Part shown: piece by piece, positions 8,661-19,870 of the stretch
Layout of the letters: every line of letters begins with the position of its first letter
Numbering within the stretch: the first letter of the stretch is position 1
Assembly (NCBI GenBank): GCA_022605425.2
Contig: JAKIMF020000007.1
Location: 930,001-994,000 of the forward strand
Length of the DNA stretch: 64,000 nt
DNA from: Hamiltosporidium tvaerminnensis
Taxonomy: Eukaryota; Microsporidia; Dubosqiidae
Direction of reading: 5' to 3'
Made by a program: the position numbers and the translations under genes
The notes under the pieces: model-generated
The model's database searches: none
What the model saw: only the letters and a program-made list of their open reading frames with translations
What the model was told of the DNA's origin: nothing

Positions 8661-11600
8661 TTGCCAGACTTTAGTACATATTAAGAATCACATGATAATT
8701 TGTTTTTTTAATTTTTCATAAATTTCCATTTTTGAAAAAAAATTTAAATTGATTTGTTCTGATTTCTTTTCTAAGAATTTAAAGTTGCATAAAAAATTTT
8801 ATGATACAAATGATGTTTTTTTGCCATTCTTCCGTGCAATATATTTATATTCTCAATAATAATTGCATAACACAAATATTGCTTGAATAGCTTCATGGAA
8901 CCTTGTACTTGATTGAATTAAAAGATTTTAATAAAAATGACTAAGAATTTATACAATAAATAAATTAACTGATACAACATATAGTTAAAAGATCAGTGTT
9001 TTCAGACAAAGAAAATTCTTCGTCTGAATAAATTTCTACGAGCAAAAAGACAGAATAGAATAAAAATAGGTGGAAAGTGAACAGGCTAAACACAAAAGAC
9101 GAGCTGAAATTTCGAAAAATGGAAGTAAATATAAAAAAAAAGAGAAATAGGCAGGTAAATGAAGCTTGATTTTTGTTTGGTAAATTGTCAAAGGGGTAAT
9201 AATTTGCAAATGAAAGACAAAAAAATGTTATAGAAAAAGAGCAGGTGAGACTGAGAAATGGTTTTTGAAAATTTCAAGAAATATAGCTTGGATAATAGGG
9301 TTTAGGATTATTTTCGTCATTTTTTTCTTATGAATGTAAAAGAATGTTCGTTTCTACGAGCTTAACGTTTAGTCTTAAATATTTAGATATAATGATTCAA
9401 AAGACCCAAAATTATGGTTTTTAACTTTGTGAATTATTCTAAATAAAAAAAAATTATATTCTAAAGGTTTAAATAAAATTCAGATAATTTCAACCTAATC
9501 CATGGAGGTGATAATATTTTTATCAAATGAATGCTATGAAATAACAGAAATATTTATTATATGATCTGACAAATTAAAAGATTTTTCTTTAGTAGAACCT
9601 CGGTATCTCTAATATTCCAATTAGTTTTATATAATATTTAGGCAAATATTCAAAACAGAGATTTTTTTATGAATAAAATACTTTTATTGAATTTAATATA
9701 ATTGTGAAATATATTCTAAAAATATTATATAAATTCTTTTTTGATGAAAATAGTATAATTTTTAAGCGCTTGAGATAAATTTTAACAAAAATTATAAATG
9801 ATACATTATAGGTATAAAAATCATATATATTAATAAAAAGAATTTTATTTTTTAAAAATATAGTCTATTATAATTATTAGGATCCGCCAGAAAAGTATAT
9901 TGGTATAGGTTTTCCCTGAAATCTTCACTATATTCTCATATTTTTTTAAATCTGAGAAAAATATTCTTAAGATGAAATATAATTTAATTTTTTGTATTTT
10001 TCCTGCGAAAAACCAATGAAAGTATTTAATATATTTTTAGCTACACCTAAATTTTTGGTAATTACAAGTTTAATTATGATTCTTTTTGTATTCCATTATA
10101 ATTGAAAGAAATAATTACCTAAATAGCTATCTAGACAAATACATATTGGAATATAATTTGTGTATCACAATCCTAACATATTTTGTAAATATAAAATTAT
10201 TCAGCTTTCTTTATATTTAGAATAAAAATAAGGTTAATTCGCAAGACTTTATCTGAGTATAGTGACTAATATTAATTTTTTTACAATAGAAATAATTATT
10301 GGTCTACAATAATAGGTACTAGTATAAATTCAAGCCAACAATATTGATTAAACTTAAACATGATGTTTCACTACTACATATAATCTATTAAATATCCTGT
10401 TTATTTCGGCAAATAAATTTATTTTAAGGCTTTTCTGTCGATGTTCTATAGAATTAAGAAATATTCAAACACAATGATTATTAAAAAACTATAATCCTAC
10501 AAGAAATTTACAATATTGTTTAATTTCTGTTTCTTAAACAAGCTTTGTATTAAAAATAGATGTTTAATAGATAAAATATAGGTCTAAGCCTCATTTTCGA
10601 CTATTAAGTTACTTTGGAATAAAAAACGAGCAAGCTTTTTAAGAATAATTTGCAACCTCGTCCGTAAGAAAGATATTTTAAACAATTTTTATGTATTAGT
10701 ATCGATTGGAAATAATATAGAGCAATAGTCTGCAAAATTTAGAGCTCGTTAGCTTTATAAACTTCTATGAAAAGTCTCAAGTGGCAATAAATCAGTAGCT
10801 TCTGTTGCCAGCATACGGAACAAGTATTTAGAAAATGTATTTTATTTATATTTTTTATGAAAAAAAAAGTTTTATAACGCTGTGCTAAAATAGAAAAATG
10901 TGTTTTTTGAATATTTTTTTAAAAAATTATTCAAAATAATTACTGGAATTTTATAAGAGTTTTCCAGCCACGCAATCCAATAACTCACATAACTCTGCTG
11001 AAACGTATATTTTCAATTTTAGCACTCCCTATTTGACTGAAAAAATATTCTTAAATGAAATATGCAAAAAACATTCACAGATCTTTATTAACAGTTGAGC
11101 CCTTTAAGTCCTTATTAATAATTTTTACTAATAAATTTAACTACCTTCGGGAAATTATTTTTAAAAAATTTTAACCCTATCAACCTCAGTAATAATATAT
11201 TATGTAAATATTTTCAATTAATCCATTTTCGAATTATTAAGATAAAATAACAATAATCATGATTGGTGGTTAAAAATAATTGATGGCTTAATTAAATTTC
11301 TTTTATATTTAATTCAAAATACAAATACTGTATAGTTGTAGTATTCTTTGTATAATTTATTATCATTCGTTATCGCATTAGAAAATAATTGGCACCATAT
11401 AAAACCATGTCGCGTTATACTAATGTGCCTGTGAGCCGTGGTTTGGAGATGTCCTGATATAGATGATCAAATAATAAAAGCAATTATGTTTTATAATTTA
11501 ATTTTCAAAGAAAAAATATTCTCTAAATTTTTGAATATTTATAGTTTTTAATAAGGAAATGTCTTTAAAGAGTTTATTCTTCTTTTTTTTTTAAGAAACA

Positions 11601-11740
11601 TCTAACTAGAATTTTTTTGCTTCTTTTAGAATCTAATTGTAACTGAAAATAACAATAAGAAAAAATCTTAACTTTAGTCTACAATGGAACAGAAAAAATA
11701 ATAAATAGAAATTACTTTACTTTTAACTTTTGAGGATGGA
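8661..11740. other. 3-kb gene-free region
   Basis: Long AT-rich stretch with frequent stops in all frames. No recognisable gene, RNA or well-preserved repeat. Slightly GC-richer islets (about 9040-9260, 10600-10820, 11400-11460) may be remnants of old insertions but match nothing I can name. Confidence 0.5.
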
Positions 11741-12691
11741 CTATTCACTCTCATTCCTCGATAAAATTTGGGTAAGAAGCGGATATTCTCTTATAGCTGT
11801 ATTTTGTTTCGAATCTTTAGAGTGGACATGTCTGTCTATCTGAATTGGTTGCGATAAAAGAGCAGATAATTTGGGATTTTGAGAGAGAACTTTTTCTTTA
11901 CTGAGTTTAGAAGATTTCATGATATGTTTTCTTCGGAATATATCTACCAAAAGCATAGACTGTGTCGGCTTTTTATTTGGTGATGAAGCATCTTTTGAAT
12001 TCAAGCTTTCACTATTAGAGGCACAGTCTTGCTCTTTTTCAGGTAAAATCTCAGATTTTGTCAAATTTTTATCAAACAAATCCCTAATGCATTTTTTTGG
12101 TATTGCATAGTGATAATTTCCAATCTTACCCGACACAACTTTATGCAGAGAGCTGCTATAATTTCTTTCATTAAACAGCGATCTTGAGCATGATCTACTC
12201 ATTTTCTTAGAATAATGATTTATTCTAAAATACTCATATGTAGATGAGTCGAATAAAGATTTTGTATCTGTATCATATCTAACATGCTTCGGAGATGATT
12301 TAAGGCTCGTGGATGGCGCATTTGATTCATCACAGCTAGTTTCTGAATAATGATTTTGAGAGGAAAAGCTGAAATTTCGGTTAGGATTAATATATTTCTC
12401 CTCAGACGTCTTCAACCTTGAAAATCCTTCGTTTAATTCATGGCAAAATGGTTCAGAAGAAAAAAACAAATAATTTGATTTTTTATAATTAATTCGTGCA
12501 CCACCTGTAGAATTTTCTGTTGAAAGCCTTTCACTAGATTCTGATTCCAAGGAATCTTCTTTATCAGTTATTTTTTCGGATTCGTCATTAGGAAGCTGAT
12601 TTATTTCAGATCCTACCTCTCGATTAATATTACTTCCAGATCCAAATATTGCTGCAAACCACAAGAATATATTGTTCATTAAGGGTCTCAT
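11741..12691 (-). CDS. Ser/Asn-rich protein of unknown function with N-terminal hydrophobic segment
   Basis: 316 residues from the ATG at 12691 (the frame is open two codons further to a GTG). Residues about 7-17 (NIFLWFAAIFG) are hydrophobic and could be a signal peptide or anchor, after which the chain is rich in Ser, Asn, Lys and Glu and looks disordered. Short conserved-looking patches, such as SMLLVDIFRRKHIMK, occur near the C-terminus. I recognise no domain. Codon use and length argue for a real gene; it stands alone between two gene-poor gaps. It may be a secreted lineage-specific protein. Confidence 0.65.
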   Translation of the reverse strand: MRPLMNNIFLWFAAIFGSGSNINREVGSEINQLPNDESEKITDKEDSLESESSERLSTENSTGGARINYKKSNYLFFSSEPFCHELNEGFSRLKTSEEKYINPNRNFSFSSQNHYSETSCDESNAPSTSLKSSPKHVRYDTDTKSLFDSSTYEYFRINHYSKKMSRSCSRSLFNERNYSSSLHKVVSGKIGNYHYAIPKKCIRDLFDKNLTKSEILPEKEQDCASNSESLNSKDASSPNKKPTQSMLLVDIFRRKHIMKSSKLSKEKVLSQNPKLSALLSQPIQIDRHVHSKDSKQNTAIREYPLLTQILSRNESE

Positions 12692-14373
12692 CGTCACTCA
12701 ATTTTTTATCTTCAATATATATTAAATGCACAATATTAAAAAAAAAGATTAAAATGTTATGAAAGCAAATAAAATTACCTTTTATAGAATTTTTTAATAA
12801 AATCTTATTCTATGGAAGTTTATAAGATAAAAAAATATTTTTTACTACACTTCTCTAAATTTTGGAAAAAAAAATGGTAAAGTGGAAAAATTACAAGCTA
12901 GAACCAATAAATGAGAGAAATCATAATAAAGAGACTAGTAGATTTCTGATATATACTGTATCATTTACTGAGATTTAAGATTCACCTATAATATGTATTA
13001 AATAAAATATTTCAATAAAATTTAATATTATTTTTAATTTGCTATTCAAATAAAAAAAATTGGGATCAACTTCATAATTTAATAGAAGGAATGATTAATG
13101 TAAATATATACCTTAGATATAAAAGTAAAGAATAATAAATTTAAACTTCATATTTTTATTCTAATTTTGTACAAGTTTTTTTTTTATTAAAAGCGAATAA
13201 AAGTATAGATGCCTATTGCTTTATAAGTCTGGCGTGTTTTATAGAATAAATCACTTCTAATATTGCTAAATATGATGTTTCTAAATAAGAGCCTAACCCA
13301 ATTAGTTACATATAGTTATATAGAACAACGAAGTTTAATTAAACCTTAGATCAGAAAGAAAAAATTTTTGTTTTGTAGGATTTGAAACAATTAAGCACAA
13401 TCATGATAGTAAAAAATATTTCAACTTGTTATATGAATTATAGTTTGATGGGTTTTAAATGACCTGATTTTTACAGAAAAACAACGTTCATATATTTGAA
13501 CTCATTATTGGAATGTTTTTATTAATACAGATGGATATATTCTGATTACGTTTGTTTTTTTAACTATCATTTAACAAAATCAAATATTTTAAATTATTCT
13601 TATTTTCAGTATCCGAAACTATAAAAGTGAAAGATTTTGATTTCTAAATATTCCAAATTATTTTTATGTTATTCTTAGTTATTCAGATATTTGTGCTGCA
13701 TTTAAATTTCAACTTTCGAAAGGAACAAACAATTATATAATATTGCAATACCAGAACCGAATATAGTATATCCCATCTACCCTAGCACATAAAATATCTA
13801 AAATCTAGAATATATTCTATTATTCATATAAATAATATATTAAATTAAAAATTTTTAAACTCAAATTGGTATTAAAATGATAATCAAGGTGTAAGATTAT
13901 ACATTCAAAATATAAATTAAAACTTTAAGAGAACTACAAGGTTTTACATGTTTAAAGATATAATATATTAAAATAATAAAAAACCTCGAATATATGATAA
14001 TTTCGAGCGGATAAATTCGGTCTCAATTAAATCAAAAAATTCAAAATTATGATTTGTAAATACATACATGACCTAAATTTGAATTTCATAATGTTTTTTA
14101 TTGAAAAAATGTTAGATCAATATGCCTTTATTGGCGGATTAATTTACTTTTAAATTTTTTAATGATTAAGACTATTTCTAAAAGCGCCATATATTTAAAA
14201 TATTTGAAAATAACTACTGTACAGATTTTCTATGTATATTTATACGTTTTTAACTAAAAGTTTACAGATTTTGAAAGATATTATTAATAGAAAAGTTTAA
14301 AAAGGAAATTTTTCTGTTTGTTTGAAATATTTTAATACTAATTTTAAAAGATGAATTTAATTTTTTTTGAAAG
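12692..14373. other. Gene-free AT-rich DNA
   Basis: 1.7 kb between the Ser-rich gene and the pseudokinase gene, with stops throughout and no repeat or RNA gene that I can support. Confidence 0.5.
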
Positions 14374-15447
14374 CTAATAAAGAAGGAAGAACTTATTATA
14401 AGTTTCTTCAACAATCGATAGATCGTCATATATTAAATCTAACAGACAATTTGATATTCCGTTGATCGTCACTACAATGTTTTTGGGTTCTGCTCTACAG
14501 CATCTACACCCTCGTGACAAACCGCTCATTAGCTGCTTTAAAATTGTATTTGATTTTTGGGTTTTATTTTCTGCAGAAGAAGAGCAGATGCAGTCGCACT
14601 TTATATCTATTCTTTTATTTAAAAATATCTTAGAAAGGCTATTACCGCATTTTTCATAAATACCTGTATGTGTGATTATTTTTTTATCTGGAAATCCACA
14701 AAAACATCTAATAAAACCATAATGAAATCTAAATATTTTGCTTTTTAATGCCATTTCAACACTAATCATTTCTGATAAATCATAATTTTTCATTTTATTT
14801 ACCAATTTCTGCGCTTCTTTTAATGTAAATGATTTTTCTTTCTCTTCAGATGTGTAGTTATTTAGTTGAAAGAGTTCCTCAATTATACAACCCAAATTCC
14901 TAATATCATCAGAAATTTCAGGTTTAGAATTAAAAACTATTTCATTATGATAAAAACCGATTGTATCTAAATTTTCATAGATTCTTTCTTTGGTTTGATC
15001 TGTAAAGGCGCTAAAAGCAAAATTGCTCAATTTAAGTTGTTTTCCTTTTATCAAAATATTTTCCAGTACCAAATTATTATGAACCAATTTATTAGCATGA
15101 AGGTAATTTACTACATCTAGTAACATTCTTAATATTGCTATTTTTTCAAAATCATTAAAACATTTGCAGTCTATTCCAACTTTCAAATCGAAATCATAAA
15201 TTTCGAATTGTAACTCTGAAACTTCATTCATTTCAAAATTACTAGATCTCATTCCTAAAATATACGGATGATTTAATGTTTCATATACGCATTTTTCGTT
15301 TAATAAATATTTTTTTGAATATTCGTTAATTGGTTTTTTAACAAAGAAATCTCTATTTTGAGAAATCTCGTAAATGAAACCAACAGAATAATTTCGAGTC
15401 GTTGTAAAAATTTTGTAAAGCAAAAATATAAAATAGAAATGATTCAT
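14374..15447 (-). CDS. Putative secreted pseudokinase with Cys-rich C-terminus
   Basis: 357 residues from ATG 15447. The first 12 residues (MNHFYFIFLLYK) are hydrophobic and resemble a signal peptide or anchor. A protein-kinase-like fold follows: FVKKPI (candidate VAIK lysine about 37), NEKCVYETLNHPYIL (helix C to beta 4), and VHNNLVLENILI (123-134) in place of HRDLKxxN. The catalytic Asp is replaced by Asn, and the DFG motif is SNFAF (141-145). No glycine-rich loop is visible. Loss of both Asp residues predicts a catalytically dead kinase. From about residue 247 the protein becomes Cys-rich (CFCGF, CDCICSSS, CRCC). Unless it is a decaying gene it may be an exported regulatory pseudokinase; that role is inference. 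Confidence 0.65.
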   Translation of the reverse strand: MNHFYFIFLLYKIFTTTRNYSVGFIYEISQNRDFFVKKPINEYSKKYLLNEKCVYETLNHPYILGMRSSNFEMNEVSELQFEIYDFDLKVGIDCKCFNDFEKIAILRMLLDVVNYLHANKLVHNNLVLENILIKGKQLKLSNFAFSAFTDQTKERIYENLDTIGFYHNEIVFNSKPEISDDIRNLGCIIEELFQLNNYTSEEKEKSFTLKEAQKLVNKMKNYDLSEMISVEMALKSKIFRFHYGFIRCFCGFPDKKIITHTGIYEKCGNSLSKIFLNKRIDIKCDCICSSSAENKTQKSNTILKQLMSGLSRGCRCCRAEPKNIVVTINGISNCLLDLIYDDLSIVEETYNKFFLLY

Positions 15448-16059
15448 TACGTGGGTAATTGGATTTGTTATATATTTTTCTAAATGTGATACATTAAAAT
15501 AATTAATTTAAGAGATAAAACTTTTTATGGGAATTTTAAATGTTCTTTCAATATATATTTATATTTATAAAAAATTTTTTTACATATTTTTATCTTTACA
15601 TTTTTTATATCTCAATATGTCATTTTTTTCTTTTATTTATCTTAATATGGAATTTTGAAAGCCGAAATTTGATGTATGTCAAGAAAATTCAACTTTTTTT
15701 ATCAATTTATATTTTCTCTGGGTTGAAAGAACACCTTTACCTCTTATACATCCATTCTCTTTATTGATTATATATTTTTAGATTTTCGTTGGTTCAATAC
15801 ATTTTAGATTTCGTTATTGCCAATATATTTTACCGCCATAGACATTTTGTAAATATTTATAGAGCCTTTTTATTGTCAATTATTCTTTCTTGCAGAACAC
15901 AGATATTGGATTTAAAGAAGTGGCTTTTTTTCGAGTTTTTTGTGAAGTTAAAAACTTTTTATATATTATAAGTCGAATTTTTTCGAATTCATCTCTAAAA
16001 TTTTATACCGATATTTCAACAATAAAAAAATGTGCAAAAATTTAATCATAAACCATTTT
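15448..16059. other. Intergenic AT-rich DNA
   Basis: No supportable gene. Two T-rich ORFs here are compositionally random. The segment ends at the 3' end of the RLE retrotransposon. Confidence 0.5.
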
Positions 16060-16099
16060 TATTTAATAAAATTCTGGGTTAAAATATTTTTTACCATTT

Positions 16100-16939
16100 T
16101 TACATGTTTTCTTCTACCTCTTTGACCACTTTTGTCTCTTCTTCCAAATCCGACTCTTCATTTATGTTATTGGTCGGTTCCTCTAAAGTGGTTCCTCCTT
16201 GTAAAATAAAGGGGGCTTTATATTTTGGTTTAAAATTTTTGGCACCATCTTCCTCTGTTTTCGCTTCTTTTAAAGGGGGTATTGGTTCCTCATGCATCTC
16301 TGATCTCATAATAACACCCATTGACGCTCTCTCCCAGCTCTCTTCGGCATTTAGTCCTGACTCAAGTCCTCTTCGTCGATCAAAGGAAATTGTTTCGACT
16401 GTTTTCTTAAGTACTATAGACTGAATGTATGCCTCTACATTCATGGGTATTTCTAGTCTTTTAAGATGAGATTTATGGTATTTTGTCACAATACCGTCCC
16501 AGGTCATCACATAAGGGATTATCTCAACACTACACTTATAAATAAGGCCCAACTCATTGGCTAGCAGGTCATACTTCCTAAGTTTTTCAGTTTCAACTAT
16601 TTGAAGTGAATCTTGGGAAGTGATTCCTACTTCAATGAGTGTTATCTTATTCTTCTTCTTATCTAAAATAAATATGTCCGGTCTGTTATTCCGAATTTTA
16701 ACATCAGTTTTAATTCTGGTGTCCACTCTTATCTCTGCATACTCATTATCAAGAATTTCTTGAACTGAGTGGCTCCTTATTCGTTTTGAAGACTTAAACT
16801 TATATCTATTTAGAAGGAGAAGGTGTAGGCATCTAACCACTTCATTATGCCGTCTAGTGTAATCATGGCCTAGCATTTTTTCACATCTAGTTGCTAGATG
16901 ATCCACAGTCTTACCAGACTTCCCGCAATGTTGACACAC
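16100..16939 (-). CDS. RLE retrotransposon endonuclease, C-terminal part
   Basis: 279 codons in the same frame as the RT segment, separated from it by the TAA at 16958. It opens with a CCHC finger (C-x2-C-x8-H-x4-C, CQHCGK...HLATRC) and RRHNEVV, then the PD-(D/E)xK core of a restriction-like endonuclease: RPDIFILD...KITLIEVGIT. The C-terminus is acidic. In R2/NeSL/CRE-type elements this domain nicks the target site. GTG 16939 is not a real start. Confidence 0.88.
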   Translation of the reverse strand: MCQHCGKSGKTVDHLATRCEKMLGHDYTRRHNEVVRCLHLLLLNRYKFKSSKRIRSHSVQEILDNEYAEIRVDTRIKTDVKIRNNRPDIFILDKKKNKITLIEVGITSQDSLQIVETEKLRKYDLLANELGLIYKCSVEIIPYVMTWDGIVTKYHKSHLKRLEIPMNVEAYIQSIVLKKTVETISFDRRRGLESGLNAEESWERASMGVIMRSEMHEEPIPPLKEAKTEEDGAKNFKPKYKAPFILQGGTTLEEPTNNINEESDLEEETKVVKEVEENM

Positions 16940-16957
16940 ACCATCTGCTCCCCAGAA

Positions 16958-18256
16958 TTAATTTCTATCCTGGATATAGTAGAACACAGCTTCATTTCGT
17001 GGCCTAATATTTCCTCTCTTTAGCCATCTTGAAGAGTCACTAACACTCACAAGCTCATTTTTCCTTGCATTATATAACTTTGAATGGAGTTTTCGTTTTT
17101 CTATTTCGTTATATAGTTTTGTAAGTTGAGCTTCTTCTAAACTTTTCTTAGTGACTTCTTCTACCAACCTGTACTTTACTTTTAAGAAGCCTTTTATTAG
17201 TGCAAGATGGGTTTTATTATTATTCTCCACCTTGAGGATTGCTGCTCGTCTAGTTGATATTTCTTTACTTTTTTCCAGACAATCCAAGAGTTGCAGAAGC
17301 ATATGTTCGCTTCGCAACTCAACACTATGTAGGCCTCTTCCAAGTTCTGTTCTAGGAAGATACAACCGCTCTTTACATCCTGGGCGGAGATGTATCTTAT
17401 TTTTAACCAACACCGCACGCACTGCCTCATCTAACTTAGAGAAGTCAGCCGGTTCAAGTCGAAGTACTCCTATGTGGTAGTTGATTAACGATATCGCATG
17501 TTGATCGTTTGCAGAAAATAAATTTTTTGCATGTAATCTAGTGTGACAAAGTCTTTCAACTCTTGATATAAGTTTGCTCTGTACTTCTTCAAATGAGCTA
17601 CGTGTTGGGATTCCTCTGCTATCTTCTATTATTCCTAAATATTTGTAAACACTAACACCTTCTAGAAGAGTAGCAGTATCTTCACAACACGTATCATTTA
17701 TGGCCGACTTCTCTACGTTAATCTTTAAGCCAATCACCTTTAAAAATTCCTTTGCCTCGTCTGTCATAGCACTCAATGTGGAGCTGTATTTTGCAAGGAG
17801 CTTCAGATCATCAAAAAACAAGAGATGATTAGTAGAATGAGATTTTGCATCTGTTTGTACTGTCACTTTTGTGTATTTTTCATTAAGCTTTCGGCTTAAT
17901 GGATCCATACACAACACAAATAACAATGGTGACAAACTATCTCTTTGCAGAATCCCTCTCTCAATCTTCTTGCTCATGATTTTTTCAGGCCCTACTGATA
18001 TATCAATTTTCCATTTTGATATAATTACCTTAATAAATTTCAAGATCCAATCAGGTAAATTAAGGTTTTCAATGCATTGAGTTAAATAAGCATGATCTAT
18101 TGAATCATAAGCTTTTTTAACATCAATCCATGGTGCCTTAAGATTATTTCCATACTCTTTATTTAAGGCAATATTCAGTAGAGCCTGCTCTTTCGCTCCC
18201 TGCACACCTCTTACCACCCCTAGTTGGTTCTCCGCAAGCAACCTTCGCCTTTCCAC
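16958..18256 (-). CDS. RLE retrotransposon reverse transcriptase, central part
   Basis: 432 codons in a frame displaced one base from the upstream segment; the frame is open upstream of the GTG at 18256, where it reads SSLYKLTTKCVTKVV. RT motifs: DVKKAYDSIDH (motif A), QRDSLSPLLF (motif B, with R where G is usual), LLFFDDLKLL (motif C, FxDD), and KYLGI. It ends QDRN then TAA, but six more codons in the same frame lead straight into the CCHC finger of the next segment. The G-to-R change and the lesions indicate a dead copy. Confidence 0.9.
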   Translation of the reverse strand: MERRRLLAENQLGVVRGVQGAKEQALLNIALNKEYGNNLKAPWIDVKKAYDSIDHAYLTQCIENLNLPDWILKFIKVIISKWKIDISVGPEKIMSKKIERGILQRDSLSPLLFVLCMDPLSRKLNEKYTKVTVQTDAKSHSTNHLLFFDDLKLLAKYSSTLSAMTDEAKEFLKVIGLKINVEKSAINDTCCEDTATLLEGVSVYKYLGIIEDSRGIPTRSSFEEVQSKLISRVERLCHTRLHAKNLFSANDQHAISLINYHIGVLRLEPADFSKLDEAVRAVLVKNKIHLRPGCKERLYLPRTELGRGLHSVELRSEHMLLQLLDCLEKSKEISTRRAAILKVENNNKTHLALIKGFLKVKYRLVEEVTKKSLEEAQLTKLYNEIEKRKLHSKLYNARKNELVSVSDSSRWLKRGNIRPRNEAVFYYIQDRN

Positions 18257-18351
18257 TTCAAGATCAACGACTTTCGTTACACACTTTGTCGTTAACTTGT
18301 AGAGGCTGGATATACAATGATTGGCCTGTAGTCAGAGCCTCTTTGCAGAAT

Positions 18352-19860
18352 TCATTTCTGTATCAAATACGAGAGCCCGCAATAAAACCAATCAGCTTGA
18401 GTTGTTCCTTCTAAACATATAACTTTCACAATATCATAAAGATATTTGTGTAGAGTTGTAAGTTTCTTAATGAAAAAATTGTAAATGCCATCAATTCCAG
18501 CAGATTTCCAATTGGGAAGCCAATTAATGATATTTACAAATTCATCAAGTGAAGGAAACGTGGTCGGATGATTATCTGATACAAATGGGATCAAATAATC
18601 ATCGTACGTGACTGTGTCATCATTTTTGTTCCACATTGTAGACCAAAAACTCACAATTTCATCACGGCTAACCACATGCTCGGATTCTACACGCTCAGAT
18701 AACCCACGATAAAATCGACCTCGGAAAAGCTCAAACATACGATTCTCTTTTCGGAATTGCTTCCTACTTTCATGCATCGTAATTTTTTTCTCGTAAACAT
18801 TCAAAGACTCATTCTTCTTAACTAAAGCCTCAGAAAGATCAGTTACGCTGCTCAAGTTTAAATTAAACTCTCGCATGATTTTCTTAAGGCTCTTCGTTTC
18901 CGAAGTGGAGAGCTTTTCCTGCTTACGAGCCTTCTCGAGGAGATCTTTGGAAAGTACTAACTTAGAAATTTTACTTTCTATGTTTTCCTTCCAAGCGGAT
19001 CTAGGCTCCTCTTTACGTGTTGCCTCGTCATAGCATACCTGCGCAGCTTGCATGATATACGCGGCTTCCGTAATTGACTCAGGTACATGAGCTCCTGCAT
19101 ATTCACCGACTACTCGATTTATGAGATCCAGAACTTTACTATCAACCAATTCATTTGGATGTTTTCTAGTTCGGACCACCACTTTTCCAATTTCGTTCTC
19201 AGAGATTTCTTTGATTTTACTCAAGAATTTATCTCTCAGGTTTATGTACTCCGTGGTGTCGGTCAAGGTGCATGTATCAGCGAGACAAGTGGCGATTCTA
19301 CGTCGCTCTCCATTCTCTTCTGATTTTACATCCTTTCCCATCTCACTTTGTGCCAATTTTTTTAACACCTTGAGAGTTTCAGTGCAGCCGAATTTCTCAT
19401 TATAGTACCTGTGAAGCTCTGTCCAGCCATTTCTTGGCATTCTTTCAAACCTTGTCTGTACTGCAAAAAAAACAATTCGAGGCCATTCCTTCGGGTCGGC
19501 TGTTACGGAATCGAATATCGTCCGCAATGCCATTAGCCTGTTACCTTCCGGAATAGCTAGAGTACAGGGGCTTGTCATGTCGTACGATGGCTCGCACGCA
19601 GAGACTTCAACCGAAGAGGGAACTGGTGCATTAGGCGAAGGTAAGGTGTCAAGCCCACTATTTTGCATTTTACTGCATGTTTGGCTTGGTGGTGGAGGTG
19701 TTATTGTTGTGTAGGAGGAGGAAGGTAGGGGAATCGCCGGTGGGTGTAGCTTACATTTTTGTATCTCACTATCACTCTTTTTCACCTCATCAGCGTCGTT
19801 TGCAGCCTTTATTTTGGTATTATTCGATATTTCGCTGCTAACATTTTTCTTTCTACCCAT
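18352..19860 (-). CDS. RLE retrotransposon ORF, N-terminal part up to RT motif 1
   Basis: 502 residues from ATG 19860. The N-terminus is Lys/Ser-rich, then Pro-rich (PPPPS), followed by a helical region without recognisable zinc fingers. The C-terminus enters the RT domain: FPSLDEFVNIINWLPNWKSAGIDGI corresponds to the KAPGxDGI motif and LSYLIQK to the LIPK motif. It ends at a TGA; the same frame then continues with SDYRPII, an RT hallmark, so the TGA is a nonsense mutation rather than a true end. Confidence 0.8.
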   Translation of the reverse strand: MGRKKNVSSEISNNTKIKAANDADEVKKSDSEIQKCKLHPPAIPLPSSSYTTITPPPPSQTCSKMQNSGLDTLPSPNAPVPSSVEVSACEPSYDMTSPCTLAIPEGNRLMALRTIFDSVTADPKEWPRIVFFAVQTRFERMPRNGWTELHRYYNEKFGCTETLKVLKKLAQSEMGKDVKSEENGERRRIATCLADTCTLTDTTEYINLRDKFLSKIKEISENEIGKVVVRTRKHPNELVDSKVLDLINRVVGEYAGAHVPESITEAAYIMQAAQVCYDEATRKEEPRSAWKENIESKISKLVLSKDLLEKARKQEKLSTSETKSLKKIMREFNLNLSSVTDLSEALVKKNESLNVYEKKITMHESRKQFRKENRMFELFRGRFYRGLSERVESEHVVSRDEIVSFWSTMWNKNDDTVTYDDYLIPFVSDNHPTTFPSLDEFVNIINWLPNWKSAGIDGIYNFFIKKLTTLHKYLYDIVKVICLEGTTQADWFYCGLSYLIQK

Positions 19861-19870
19861 TTATCATAAA

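Larger units (their letters stand above)
16060..19870 (-). mobile_element. Non-LTR retrotransposon with restriction-like endonuclease (R2/NeSL/CRE-like), inactivated
   Basis: One long reading frame (about 1,250 codons, 19860 to 16100) encodes an N-terminal region, reverse transcriptase and a C-terminal CCHC finger plus restriction-like endonuclease. It is broken by an in-frame TGA at 18352-18354, a one-base frameshift at about 18300-18325, and an in-frame TAA at 16958-16960. The 3' UTR contains ttaacccagaattttat, which is shared with other fragments in this window (about 58196 and 39945). I see no clear target-site duplication or 5' UTR boundary. The region is visibly GC-richer than its flanks, as expected for an insertion. 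Confidence 0.9.
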
